From contig CM037462.1 in the NCBI GenBank assembly GCA_021014325.1, forward strand, positions 18,434,135 through 18,498,134: a DNA stretch of 64,000 bases. Reading direction: 5' to 3'. The notes under the pieces are model-generated. The model saw only the letters and a list, made by a program, of their open reading frames with translations, had not been told where the DNA came from and did not search any database. Positions 23,026 through 34,867 of the stretch are shown here, in pieces; the first letter of the stretch is position 1, and each line of letters starts with the position of its first letter. The position numbers and the translations under genes were made by a program. This DNA comes from Plazaster borealis. Lineage: Eukaryota > Echinodermata > Asteroidea > Forcipulatida > Labidiasteridae.

Positions 23026-23204
23026 AACGAAAGCTCCCTCCCTGAAGTATTGAAATGCTTGTAACAACAAATCTATCTCAAACAATCGTTGGTTTACAAT
23101 CCACCAGTCGTGGTTCAGAACCTTAAATAGCTCACGTTAATTTTCTCCTAAATGACGGTGACTGGTTAAGAATCGTGGTTTTCGATTCGGTGGGGGAAAT
23201 ATCA

Positions 23205-23330
23205 ACAGGCGCCTGGGGTGGAAATCGAACCTGTGACCATCCAAATACTTAAGAAGGTGTCAAGCTGAGCTGCTAAGTCATCTTTTGTAGAATACGGAAG
23301 GTCGTTGGTTCGAATCTTGTACTGGAAGGG
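23205..23330. repeat. Two convergent-looking tRNA-derived remnants
   Basis: On the minus strand, AGCAGCTCAGCTTGACACC then GGTTCGATTTCC gives box A and box B at about 23270 down to 23218. On the plus strand GTTGGTTCGAATCTTG at 23303-23318 is a box-B-like sequence. Neither forms a complete cloverleaf. They are probably fragments of SINEs in opposite orientation. Confidence 0.45.
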
Positions 23331-23819
23331 TGTTTGGATGTGCAGGACTGGATAAACACTGGGTATAGACCATGTAACCTTTGTTTACACTAAGAGTGAC
23401 CGTGTACATCCAGGGCATTTCCTGGATAGGCAAGTTACTACATGGTCATAATGGACAATTTTACATTTTGTGTCATAATTTCCACGTAAATTCAAGAGTT
23501 ATAGAAACAGCAGCTAAATAAGTTTTGCGATGGGCCCCCTTTCTTCATATCAAAAATTTGATAAAAATCAGACACTACGATCTCCATAAAATATCAAATT
23601 TAATGTTTTCTTCCATTGAGCTGTGTACAAATCGTGCCTGCAGGAAGTCCAGGCTCTTTGGCTCTTTGGTGAAAACATTGTGACGTCATCGGTAACATAT
23701 CTAGTCTAATGCCTTATATCATTGGGAAAAGCACGGGCAAAGTATACTCTGTACATTGCGGTCAGATGCAAGAATAATATCGTACAGATAACAACACTAC
23801 TTAATGTAAAACAAACAAG
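23331..23819. other. No feature seen
   Basis: No gene or RNA was recognised between the tRNA-like fragments. Confidence 0.4.
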
Positions 23820-23821
23820 GC

Positions 23822-23885
23822 AGCATGTTGGATTCGAACCAATACCACTTTAATTGCAAGTCTGTTGCAGACCAAGTGCTCACAC
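23822..23885 (-). repeat. tRNA-derived remnant, minus strand
   Basis: Reading the minus strand, AGCACTTGGTCTGCAACAGA is followed by GGTATTGGTTCGAATCCAAC, a good box B and T arm. The D arm is degraded. It is a SINE fragment or a tRNA pseudogene. Confidence 0.45.
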
Positions 23886-24401
23886 ACAAAAACGCGTATT
23901 CCCACACAAAGTTCAGACATTGTTATTCTCACGAAAGAGTCTAGTTCAAGCAAGTTTTTAGGATGAGATCAGCAAGCCACTTCTGTTTATTAAAAGTCAG
24001 CCCACTAAACCTACAATACTAAAATGCCACAAGCAAAAACATTAAGTCTGTTTTGAAGCGAGAGCAAGTGAACTACACAAAAAAAAAAACCAAGTCAACA
24101 ACTGCAGATACTTGTTACATGGAACTTGACCACAGAGGGCGCTGTGTGAGGTGCGCGTCATGTCAGGCACGAAATTGTTGATGAAATCATTCCTGTAGAC
24201 GTGTTTTGAGCGGAATGGTGGCACCGTATTATTAACGTGTCAAATTAACGCACTGGGCTGTAAATAACAATGTGTAGACCCGAAACTACCCTCTGCGTAA
24301 ACATTGTTAGGCGGCTGACTGCAAGGTTGGTGGGATTGTAGAAATATACTCCAACATAAGGCTTCATCTTTTGTCAAAATCTGAATAAACGTACAACAAA
24401 C

Positions 24402-24630
24402 TCTAAAAAACCCACGGGTCATACCTGACCCGGATTCTGGTCCAGTGGTGTCTGAACCATTTCTGGGTCAGTGTGACCCGGAATCTGTGTCATAAATGAC
24501 CCATAAATGGATCAAAGTGACGCAGAATCTGAGTTAAAAACCCATTTATAACCATTTTCCGGGTCAGTCTGACCCAGAAATGGTCAGGGCCCTCCGGAGC
24601 CGGATCAATTCTGACCCGGAAGGTTTTAGA
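24402..24630 (-). repeat. Family E element (GGGTCA palindromes), copy 1
   Basis: The DNA is dense in the palindromic word GGGTCAGNNTGACCC and its half-sites. It shares blocks such as GGGTCATTTATGACAC (in inverse) and ATTCTGACCCGG with 41655-42125. Its left flank, read inverted, matches TTGTACGTTTATTCAGA next to copy 2, so the element extends into that flank. It is non-coding. Confidence 0.65.
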
Positions 24631-24819
24631 TTGTAAACCTTAACCCTAATCCTTACTAAACCATAAGCTCGATCAAGTTTAAAGAAACTTGATTTGAAAT
24701 TACAAAATGTTATCATCGCAACAGCAAAATGGTCACTGAATAGTTGTAACTGTAAAGCGCTTCGTTTTATCGCTAAACAATGTAACTGTGATTCAAAACA
24801 AAAGCAGAAATATAGTTAA

Positions 24820-24862
24820 ATGGCTTGACGTTTCGACCCTAGCAGAGTCTTTCTCGTGATTC
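24820..24862 (-). ncRNA. Decayed hammerhead-ribozyme-like motif
   Basis: On the minus strand a 5-bp stem with a TGCTA loop (GACTC-TGCTA-GGGTC) is followed directly by GAAAC and GTC. This is the stem II, GAAA box and cleavage-site order of minimal hammerhead ribozymes found in Penelope-like elements. The other half of the catalytic core, expected as CTGANGA, reads ACGAGAA here, so the copy is probably inactive. No Penelope protein was found nearby. Confidence 0.4.
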
Positions 24863-26618
24863 AAAACGCCAGCATCTAATGAGGCAATATTAGTTGTGTA
24901 TGGTTCTGAACTACCTGACTGCATGGAATGAACATCATTATTAAAAAAGTCTATCTTTATCCCTTAACAAAGAACTGGTTCGCTGTCTTAACGCACATGA
25001 ATCATCCTGTGTTTTTACACGAGCCAACAGTCGTCTGGTGTTCAGTTCAAATTAACGGACAACAACGGCAGTCACGATTGGTCGGTTTTAACGCATGCGT
25101 TGTACCACGGTTTACAGATTTTGGCGGCAAACCGCGATGTGGATGTAATGTTGATATAGACGAGTTCAACATCCAACCATGATCCAACCAAGTCATGTCG
25201 TTTCCGTCTTTGAGTTAGTCAACTCAATCAAACGACACGATGTGTGTTCCTAACACAGTAACAACCCGAGACATCCGCTGGGTTGTTGCTCGAATGTCAT
25301 GCCCCAAGAAAGCAATAGTACTTCCGGGCTTAATCACAATTAGACAGATTTGCGGTCAATGCGGGCGCACTTTATTTTCTTCAAAATAGAAACTAAAAAA
25401 GACAAGCGCTCCAAGTTGGTGGACGTCTGTCACCGGCAGAGAGTTGAGTATCGTTTGCTATACGTGGGTTACAACGCAGGTGTAACCGAACAAGCCCCGC
25501 GGCACACTGCGCCCAAATTGTTAGTTTTCTATTATATACCTAGCTGACAACCGCCTCCGGTCCTCCGCGGACATTTGGCGTGATTCCCATCCCAAGGGCG
25601 AAGGGGGGATTTGGCCAACTTTCAGGCGAGACAGGAGGTGAAAGCTGGAGCTGTTTTACGTTTTGACGTAAAGGGGTCACACCGGAGTTTTGGGGCTTTC
25701 GTGTCACCAGCCACCTAATAGAATCGGTTGTTTCCAGAAAATTAGCCACATCTGTCAACAGAATTGTTTTATTGTGGCCAATAATATCACCCCAGCGAGG
25801 CCTGTAATTGATTAGCAACCTGTCTAGGAGTTATAAAACAGGTGTCGGTGATAAAATCATGGCAATAAATAGATAGAGTGAAGATTGGCTGACGAGACAA
25901 AGAGAGCGGTTACTGCCCTTCCCTCTCCATTGTGAAATGATGGACAGCTATACAGTTTGACTGACAAGCACAAGCCATGTGATAGTAACATTTCGCATCA
26001 GAAACGACCGTGTCGTAAAACTGATTTGAACCCCCCCCCCACAACTTTAGTATTTACAGAAACGTTGTCTGTCTTGTTTAAAGAATAGGGAAATCTCATT
26101 CAGAACAGTTTGAACTTTGACTAGACCTCTGTCAGTAACGTTTGGCCCAATTTTGTATATTTCTGATACAACTTGATTTCCCCTCCCCCACGCCTCTCAA
26201 CTGAATCTTCAACAAAAATGTTTACCTGTAGCAAAAGCTGGGCAGACGTCTCCACTCTCTCCCTGATCCCTGCCGGCGGGCCGGCTTCTCCCACTCCCTT
26301 ATCTCCCCTGTAAAAAAAGGACGAAACAAACCTTAGAGACTCTCTAATATGAACAAACTACAGTAACTCCCAGAGCTAATGACCATTGACGCGGTGCATC
26401 TGGGGATGACCACAGGGTGCTACCGCAAGGGGGGTTTCGAGATCAAAGGGTGCGCGTCTCAGCACGCTCGCGGGCACCAGTGAAACAGCTACGGCTGGCC
26501 AACCTGATGTCACAATCTCCCCCATGCACTGTCGGGGGAGTCTTTTATTTGGTGGGATTATTCAGCTGGTCCCCCACTGAAACAATCAAGTTGTTTGTTG
26601 TTCAGTGTTTCCAATGCT
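24863..26618. other. No supported gene
   Basis: Short ORFs only (for example 24928-25182 and 25540-25818), without motifs. A poly-C tract lies near 26030-26041. Confidence 0.4.
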
Positions 26619-26651
26619 CATAATATATATATATATATATATATATATAGC
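26619..26651. repeat. (AT)n microsatellite
   Basis: About 30 bp of uninterrupted AT dinucleotides. Confidence 0.95.
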
Positions 26652-26861
26652 TATTTATGAATACCCAAGGTGTCGCACTCAGTGAATACAGTGCAGGCTA
26701 ACACTACCCACGTGTGTTCATAATTAAAGACGTCATGTATGTATCGTCCCTTGACTTCAATAAGAGTTCGAAACCTCTGGGCTTCAACCACAGAGCAAGC
26801 TCAAACGACGATGACTTCATAAGTTGTCTCCCCTTATTTCAATTACGACACTGCGTTAGCT

Positions 26862-27226
26862 TTAAATGGATTGTAAACGTTTGGTAATTGGAACCCACTG
26901 TTTGTTTTAATCCTACATAGTTGTAGATATATACCATAAAACTAATTCAAAAGGTGGTAGCGTTTTTGAGATATTGCCGAATATCTGGAGCGGTTATGTC
27001 CACGCAGGAAAAATAATCTGCAATCTGCGTTATACTGCAGTAACGTTTCTCTGATTCAAATTTGTTGGGGATAAAAAGTGAAATCTTTTTCCACAGCCGC
27101 AGTACTTCGAAGTGAAAAGTTTCTTAAAATGCATTATACTATCCAAAGCTGCTGTACTTCTTACCAAGTAAGTTTTTATTGACATTAATTTTCAGAGTCA
27201 TTACCAAACGTATACAGACCCTTTAA
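26862..27226 (+). mobile_element. TTAA-bounded foldback element, family B, copy 3
   Basis: The left end is TTAAATGGATTGTAAACGTT and the right end is ACCAAACGTATACAGACCC followed by TTTAA. It keeps AAAAGGTGGTAGCGTTTTTG and TCTGGAGCGGTTATGTCCAC. An internal deletion of about 30 bp after the left end removes the block with ACCTGTGAAAATTTCATTTC. Confidence 0.78.
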
Positions 27227-28971
27227 AAACGCGTAATATTTTTGAAATTATAAACAAAGAAAAGAACGACCAACACAGAACAAGAGCTGTCTTTGAGCTA
27301 TGCTTTGAGCCACCGTATTGGCCTATAGGGCTATCGCAGCTCTTTTGAAACCGTGTACGAAGCATAGCCGCCACCGCCAAAGGCAAGTCCGAATTCGGGT
27401 TGTTTTACAATAAAACATGTGAGATTTCCTCCCACGAAGAATGAAATCTGTAATCATGGAACCTTTTTTTCTCATTTAATTGTCTCAGTGATGAAATTAT
27501 TTCCAATGTAATTCCCGGGTGGGTAAGTAAACGTTTTGTGCTCAACGCAAACTCGAAATGTTTGAGATCAGTGCAGCAAGTATTACCTCGATTGTTGCGT
27601 GATCCCTTTAAAGTCACACCTTGCGTTTCTGTGCCTTTTTGACATCAAAACAAGTGACACTTAAATAATGCAGTTTGACATTCGCAACGGGGAGGTGATT
27701 CGTATCGTAGCATAATCGGAAAGCCGATGCCGGTTGCCACGGCAACCCCTCTCTGATCATTACCCGTCTCGGAGCACCAGCGGAAGACACCCATGCGATA
27801 ATATTGTCACATGGGCGTGTATTATTCTTAGATCGTCTGCCCACACATGGCGCGAAAGGGGAATAATGACGGCCATTTACGTCGATAGAGACTGACAGCG
27901 AAAATGGCGGGAGCGCGCGCCCGCGCGCAACTTTTTTTTTTTTTTTGGTCACCAGATTTTTATCTTACGAGTAGTTGGTGTTCGCTGGAGTCACGTAATA
28001 CACGCGCAAGGTTCCGTGACTCAAACCAAGACATTTATGCACAGGCACGTGCTAAATCTTAAAAAGGTCTAAGATTCAAACGTAGATAAGCTCAGCTTCT
28101 ATGTTTGAAAGGCCGTTGAATATGATCTTGGATTCATCTCACAAGGTTCTGTATGAATCCGATGGAAATAAAATATTTATCTGGCACAACGCGATGCTGA
28201 ATCATGATGTGATCTTGTATGAACGTAGCGTCCTTCGAGAGGGTTTGTAGTGTTGCATCATAGGGAGGACGCGGTGATCTAGCCATAGCCGCTCCCAGGC
28301 GGTAACGTCAGTCATAAGGCACGTTAAGCAGCGTCCAAATTAATCAATTTCATGTATGGCGACAACTGGCTGCTGCTGCCTCAGCCGCAGCCAACGGCCA
28401 TCTTTTGTCACCAATCACATAATGTGGATGACAGGTATCGATGCAAGCAGGGTACCAGGCTATCGTCCTCATTATTGCCTGTACCAATAGAGCAATGGAG
28501 TCTTCTCCTGAACGATATGCAAGCTGAACACTTAGGCTGCTATGGTATACCATTGTGTGCACTCGATCAAGAATGCTTTGATAAAGGTCCGATCTGTACT
28601 CCTGCCTTTTCTTCAAACAAAGGTTACGAACTGATCTTTGCATTAAAACAGAGTTTTCAGCCCTATATAAAACCCACAACAAAACACATAGGGTCTACCC
28701 TTGCACACTACGTGTTTCACGTCCGCATACAATGAAGAAATAATGCACTTTTCACCATAAATTTATATAAATTAAGCATATAGAGAAAATAGTCCAATGA
28801 ATGAATGACCGATACCGCGGAAACGCTTATTAAGTTCAACATTTATTATTTATTTTATTTATTATTTATTGATATTCAAAGACAAAAATGACCAACAGCT
28901 GTTGATGAAAGGGTCACTTAACAATGATAAAATTTGTTATTACAAGTAAAAATACAAACTTGCACACACTT
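27227..28971. other. No firmly supported gene; ORF 28352-28735 noted
   Basis: An ATG-initiated plus-strand frame of 127 codons (28352-28735) is opposed by a 110-codon minus frame over the same DNA. Neither contains a recognised domain, so I regard both as chance or repeat-derived. A GCGCGC-rich patch followed by a poly-T tract lies at 27908-27946. Confidence 0.35.
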
Positions 28972-29362
28972 TAAAGGGTCTGTATACGTTTGGTAATGAC
29001 TGAAAATTAATGGCAACAAAACTTACTTGGTAAGAAGTACAGCAGCTTTGGATAGTATAATGCATTTTGAGAAACTTTTCACCTCGAAGTACTGCGTTTA
29101 TGGAAAAGATATCACTTTTTATCCCAAAAAATTTGAATCTGAGAAGCGTTTACTGCAGTAACGTTTTTCAGATGTGTATTCCAATTGCAGATTATTCTTC
29201 CTGTATGGACATAACCGCTCCAGATATTCGGCAATAAATTATCTCAAAAACGCTACCACCTTTTTAAATGAAATTTTCACAGGTTAGTTTTATGGAATAT
29301 ATCTACAACTAGGATTGAAACAAACAGTGGGTTCCAATTACCAAACGATACAATCCCTTTAA
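28972..29362 (-). mobile_element. TTAA-bounded foldback element, family B, copy 4
   Basis: This copy is in inverse orientation to copies 1-3. It starts TTAAAGGGTCTGTATACGTT and ends CAATCCCTTTAA. The central hairpin around TTTACTGCAGTAACGTTTTT and the block AACCGCTCCAGATATTCGGC are present. Confidence 0.8.
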
Positions 29363-29734
29363 TTAAGGCGAAACAGTAAAAAGTAAAACATTTACAAAAC
29401 CATTAAAACTAAACTAGTACAACATTTTGGCAAATTGTGGAATGGTTGATTTACTGTATCTCTCTGTGTCGCATTGAGTTAAAAAATTAAACCAGACATG
29501 TTACGTAATACCCTAGAATTAGTGTAAGATCTGGAAGGTGGAAGCACCTGTCAGTGACTGTCCGATTTCAAAAGTATAATTCCAAAATTGTGAAGTAAGT
29601 GATTTCTGCGTTCAGCCAGAAGTTGAAAGATTGATCTACTTTGAGATTGTAAACCGTTCATGAAAACTCGAGCTTAGATACGAGAGATCTTAGTGCTCCA
29701 AAGATGTCCCTGACGTCCACCATACAACTCCCTT
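29363..29734. other. No feature seen between two foldback elements
   Basis: The 370 bp between family B copy 4 and family A copy 2 contain no gene or RNA. They may be part of an older repeat into which the foldback elements inserted. Confidence 0.35.
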
Positions 29735-30108
29735 AAAGGCACTGTACACGTTTGGTAATTACTCAAAATATATATATTAGCATAAAAACTGACTTGGTAA
29801 CAAGCAACTGAGAGCTGTTGATAGTATAAAACATTGTGAGAAACAACTCCCTCTGAAGTAACGTATAGTTTTTGAGAAAGAGGAATTCATCACTAAAATA
29901 ATAAAAGACTTCTTGCAAGAAGCCTTTTATTCCTATCTGAAAGAACACAAATTTGTACAACAAGGGTGTTTTTTCTTTCATCATTTTCTTGCACCTTCGA
30001 TGACCAATTGAGCCCAAATTTCACAGGCTTGTTATTTTATGCATATGTTGGGATACACCAAGTGAGAACACTGGTCTTTGACAATTACCAAGTGTTGAGT
30101 ACCTTTAA
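29735..30108 (+). mobile_element. TTAA-bounded foldback element, family A, copy 2
   Basis: The left end is AAAGGCACTGTACACGTTTG with TTAA before it. The right end is diverged and closes GTACCTTTAA. All interior family A blocks are present, including the centre ACTTCTTGCAAGAAGCC. The short ORFs at 29763-30017 (minus) and 29966-30148 (plus) are family A sequence. Confidence 0.85.
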
Positions 30109-31903
30109 TCTGATCCATGTTATATTATTTTGTTCTTTGAAAGTTTGATGCAGCATCACTCCTTGTAATATATCACCGGAGATGTATTTACACCGTCATA
30201 AATCAGTGCTTTTCGTGTATGAGTGATGACACCGGTTACTGGAGGTTGCGTTAGGGCGGTGACCACGTGGTACACATGAACGTCACAGAGACACACAAGA
30301 AGGGTCTACGTCAGCTCTGGCAGGTGAGGTTGCATACCAGGGAGTCCCGAGTGGGCGATCGGCGTGTGTGCAGTCCTGGGGATGTTTCCCTTCACGTCGA
30401 GCCCGTATATTAGTTATTCTTTAAAATGACAGTATCACTGTTTTGCCGACAATTGGTTTCAAAAAAAACAACCTATGGAAATTTCATCAAGTTCGGGGTA
30501 ACGCTCCTAAAACAACGAAAAACGATTTGAGTTTGGTAGGGGAATGTTTTGCACATTGGTGTTATTGCGATCACGGCAATTTAAATAAACAACGGTACCG
30601 TACAGTGATTTGGAATATATCCATATGATATTTTCTCAAATTGACAGTACTTCAGCCGGAAATTTCACTCAGCAGGATTGGTAAAATGATGGACTTTAAT
30701 ATCAGTAAGCTTAAAGATTGAAACTAGAGAAATATGACTTTATACTGCATGTTTATTAATCTATAATTTGCTCTTTCTTGCACTTTTCCTTCAGACGCCA
30801 TTGCCTATACAGGTTAATATAGCAAATTAATAGCATCCCACTTATTGAGAAACTAATCATCAGTTTTTCCAATAATTACCAAACCTTTGTTTTCAAGTAA
30901 AAGTACGAGATGTGTGTATAAGTCTACATCTGAAATTAACCCTTTTCTACACGAAAAAAAGACAGAATGAAAATATATTATGCAAATCCGTGTTTCTTTA
31001 TCGTAACTCAGCTGCCTTGTATTCGTCCGATTATAAACATTGCAACCATATCGAGGCTAGACTGACAATACAGTCTGGTACCCATTTTGCATACGGTATT
31101 AATGAGTATTTAACAAACAGGGTAAAGGACAAAGAAGTCATCATCATGATAAACTTTCTCTTACTATGATAAACAAATGCTCAGGGGCAAAGACCCCCTA
31201 AGACTGGTTCACCACCCATTAATCCCATGAACCCAAACAGTAATCTTAACCTCGGGGCTGGTGTTCTTTTCCGAACTCCAAATTTCAATTTATGTTTCTC
31301 CATAAACATTTGAAGGCCGTGTCACTCTCTCTTACTCTGCCACCCTGCGAGTACGATCCGGGGACCGGGCAGAAGTCCCCTCCAAGGACCGCCTAATTTG
31401 TCGTGCATATTTCTGCCAATATTCCGCCGTGCTGATGGATTAACGGCCCAAACTACACAAAATATTATTTTCTCCCGGGTCGTAAGTTTTATGTAAAGTG
31501 TACGCAGGCAGGCCCTTCTTTCCGCGCAAGGTTTTCTGAAAACACAGTGCAGATCCCGAGGGAGGTGATATCACTCCGCGGTGATCTACATCAATTCGAA
31601 CTTTGACCCGTGTGATTGCACAGGGACTTCAGAGGTTGATCGGCATTTAGAAACAAATTTGGCTTGTTAAAATATTATTACCTTTGTAACCCCTCAGACG
31701 TCAATTTAGATGGCAATTTGGACTGTTATTTTGAGATCACACAGTCAGACCGTCAACTTGGCTGTCGATTTAAAGAGGAGGGAAATAATATCTAAAGAGC
31801 GAGATAGATTTCTTCTCTGATTTAGATCAGTGCAATTAATAATCAAACCAAGGGTGGCAAGAATAAAACAGAGATTGACAAGAGAAGTAGCCTGTCCCCC
31901 TTT
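30109..31903. other. No supported gene; weak family F fragment near 31050
   Basis: The stretch 31040-31090 carries CATATCGAGGCTAGACTGAC and CAGTCTGGTACCC, a weak match to family F. Elsewhere nothing is recognisable. Confidence 0.35.
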
Positions 31904-32005
31904 TTTGATAATTTGAATACGATAGTAGATTTTCGATAACTGAGCACACAGAAACCTTTTTTGATAATTTGAATACGATAGTAGATTTTCAAGAGCACAG
32001 AAACA
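31904..32005. repeat. Tandem duplication of about 50 bp
   Basis: The block TTTTTTGATAATTTGAATAC followed by GATAGTAGATTTTC and GAGCACACAGAAACC occurs twice in succession, the second time with a few bases lost. Confidence 0.85.
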
Positions 32006-32432
32006 TTATTACACAGGTTGTGTACAATTTTACAAATCTGCAATGTTGAATACGAGCCTCCTAATTGTTTGGTACAATTTTACATAAAACAAGTTGTGTA
32101 AAAGTTTTCATAATCATTGTGTAAACTTCAAAAAATAATCAGTAAAGAAATGTACATCTTTTCTAGGTAAACATATTAAGAAAATTTTACTAAATCAATT
32201 GATAACAAATACTTAATTTTTGTGTAGAATACCAAACGTTTACCCATTCAATCAAAGGTTATTCTTTACCGTTTGACCTTGTTAACAGTTACCTATTTAT
32301 TAAATTAAAAAAAGAGTGTTATTAAAATAAATCATTTCACACAGAATTTGTATACTTTTAAAAAACGGTTCTTTGTTTTATTAACAAAATGATAACACAA
32401 CAAGTATAACATTGCGGAGCACTTACAATAAC
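32006..32432. other. AT-rich DNA, no feature seen
   Basis: Strongly AT-rich. No ORF or repeat was recognised. Confidence 0.4.
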
Positions 32433-32660
32433 AAAACTCGGGTGTTAAAATTGACACCATTTGGGTGTTGTCACATATAGATACCAAAGAGAGAATCAAA
32501 ATTAACATCATAGGGTGTTAAAATAACACAACTGTAATTATTTTGGCAGAAATAAGTGTTATTTGAAAACCCTATTGTGTAGCCTGCATATTGATTCTTT
32601 TTGGGTATCCAATTGTGACAACACCCATGGTTTCAATTTTAACATCCTACTTTTGCGTGT
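32433..32660. mobile_element. Family C palindromic element, copy 2
   Basis: The arms GGGTGTTAAAATTGACACC and, inverted, ATGGTTTCAATTTTAACATC, with ACATATAGATACCAAAGAGA near the left and its inverse on the right, mark this copy. The outer ends are more degenerate than in other copies. Confidence 0.7.
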
Positions 32661-32785
32661 GTTTATAACATAAACAAATTAAATAAAAGGATCATCAAAC
32701 AATTCATCAATATATTTTATATCTACAATGATTCTTGAAATATTTTATAAACTTCAGTTTTCTTAAACTTCTGAGTCCTTTTTCG

Positions 32786-32994
32786 AATTAACACTATGGG
32801 TGTTTTCACATATAGATACAGAGAAAAAAATACAAATTCACACCATAGGTCGTTAAAATAACACTAATTTCTGCAAAAACAATTACATTGGTGTTATTTT
32901 AACACCCTATAGATTTTAACTTTGATTCTCTCTTGGGTATCTTTATGTGACAACACCCATGGTGTCAATTTTAACACCACAGTTTTCGCAGTGT
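32786..32994. mobile_element. Family C palindromic element, copy 3
   Basis: The right end is well kept (CAACACCCATGGTGTCAATT then CAGTTTTCGCAGTG). The left outer end is truncated by about 20 bp. It lies only about 125 bp from copy 2. Confidence 0.72.
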
Positions 32995-33649
32995 AAATTG
33001 TATCGTGTGGAGAAAACTAAGCCCTGTCACTTAAAGCTGGACTTGTGTCTACCTGGGAACTGGGATTCCTTCCCTTTAATCCAAAGCAAATCAGAGATCT
33101 TTTTCGACGAAACCACACGTTAGAAAGATCGGCGTTATTAACCCAAGTTGACCCCAGCCCCTTCATCGGTAGGGCATTAACAACCGTGCCTGAAGCCGCC
33201 GCAGAGCAAGAACAAGACCCGAAATTGTGATAATGTCTTTCACAGAGACCACGACAAATTGCAGGACCAGCCACCCACAACGGTGACTTTTTTTATGGGG
33301 GCGATGGGTGACAATTTCCGGGGTGTAAACGGAGAGGACGCGGTGTCAACGAGCACAGCGGTAGGATAGCCTCAACAATTAATTACTGTATACAGAACTG
33401 TGTCAATCAATTTCTCGGCTTTGGTGCGAACTCCCCGTTGTGTGGTCATTAGATCCGCTAACAAGAAAATCTTGTTTGCTGTATTTGGTATTCCGGTTTT
33501 CTTGAGTGTGTATTTTTATTTTTACAGCTGTAGCATAGGCACAAGACTCGAAACATTTAACCGAATGCTCAAAACAATTTAACCTATAATAGTAATGAAA
33601 ACAAACCCTTGGAAGTTAAAATTGGGTTCATTCGAGAAATTGTCTTCCC
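32995..33649. other. No feature seen
   Basis: Overlapping small ORFs on both strands at 33017-33280 have no motif. No RNA was recognised. Confidence 0.4.
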
Positions 33650-33652
33650 TTT

Positions 33653-33705
33653 TTTGTTGCTGAAGACACCAACAATATACTCATCGAAACGTCGAGTGTA
33701 CACAA
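33653..33705 (+). ncRNA. Hammerhead-ribozyme-like motif (Penelope type), partial
   Basis: CTGAAGA at 33660-33666 fits the CTGANGA half-core. CGAAACGTC at 33685-33693 gives the GAAA box followed by a GTC cleavage-type triplet. The 19 bases between should form stem II but pair poorly (CACCAAC against TACTCATC). The downstream context is A/T-rich, as in Penelope-like terminal repeats. The same CGAAACGTC word occurs in the copy at 24820-24862. Activity is doubtful. The assignment is inference from motif order. Confidence 0.4.
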
Positions 33706-34399
33706 TTTTTAAGACAACTAAAACTCAATTTACGAACAAATAATGCACATGCAATTTGATTCGTTAACAAAGGTTTGATTTCTCGGTGCACAGGGCTTTA
33801 TCTTTATCACTTTGGGCTGACCCCCACCCACAATGTCCTTGACTTGTGTTAAGCGTAGATCCAACTCTGTCTCCGAGAAGCCGGCCCGTAAATCCTTGAT
33901 GAAACGAAACCCACCACTTTGTGTCCGCAATCCAGCTGTACACAACATGTTCCCGCCAATTCCTAAGTCAACATGTCAACCCAAATAAGCTTCTTTAATG
34001 TTTTGTTCTGACTGTTCAAGCGAGAGGCAACAAGAAATACCGTGTTTATTTACATGGCATTGATAGCGAAGCGGCGAAAGACAAATTCTCCCGTTTCATT
34101 CGCAATTGAAAGATCCGCGGTCTTCATGGCGTGAGCCGATGACGCACGCTTCAAATTTGGGCGGGAATGTCTTTTTTATTTTATACGTAAGGCTTTATTA
34201 TGAATGTGCTTTGTTTATTCCCGGAACTAACATTACACAAGGCAAACATCGAGCGAGAGGTGCGTTCATTGGGGTGTTCCGGATTACTAATCTTTCCCTT
34301 TCTATTCAAAAACAAAATGACAGCATTTCGCGCCATTTCATCAATTTATTTCACTCTCTAGGTCCGTCTGCTTTTTATATTTCTATTTCTTTTCATTTT
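33706..34399. other. No feature seen
   Basis: The ORF at 34106-34402 is composition-driven. No repeat was recognised. Confidence 0.4.
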
Positions 34400-34672
34400 T
34401 AAAATTTTTGTTTACCGTTATTTGTTTTAAGGACCCCAATGGAAATAAGTCTAAGCATAAGAGAAAGGCAGGTCTCTGTCCTTTCTCTATGGTCTAAGCT
34501 ATAGGGTTTTTTGGGGCAATCCTTGGATAATGTGATGCAGTTTTTCTTTCTTGGTCTAATGTATTTCTTTGTAGTACCTCCAGTTGCTGTGTTTGTATTT
34601 TTGTTGCCATGTTCTTGCTTTGTTTTATCCGAATAAATTCAAATCAAATCAAATCAAATCAAATCAAATCAA
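34400..34672 (+). mobile_element. Probable LINE 3' end with (AAATC)n tail
   Basis: A T-rich 3'-UTR-like sequence contains CCCCAATGGAAATAAGTCTA and an AATAAA at about 34631. It ends in six or more AAATC units (34639-34671). A short tandem-repeat tail of this kind is typical of CR1/L2-type LINEs, which end in microsatellite rather than poly(A). No coding portion remains. Confidence 0.5.
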
Positions 34673-34867
34673 TACCGAATGTGGTACGGTTGTGTGACTT
34701 CAGCCACATTTGAATGTTAGCTTAATGTTGGATATTTTACGTTTGAATGATTTGCGAAAGTTTTGATAAAGAAGAAAACTGTAAGAAAATTACGACTATT
34801 TAGATTAGAGGCAATCTATCTTGATTGACCTTCTATGAGACACTCATTTAAAATTCAATTAAATATT

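Noticed and set aside
22633..23330. Real tRNA genes at the Pol III-box sequences
   Set aside because: The boxes are present, but the D and anticodon arms do not fold. They are better explained as SINE heads or fragments.
28352..28735. 127-codon ATG-initiated plus-strand ORF
   Set aside because: It is opposed by a 110-codon minus ORF over the same bases and has no domain or splice context. A length like this can arise by chance in 64 kb.
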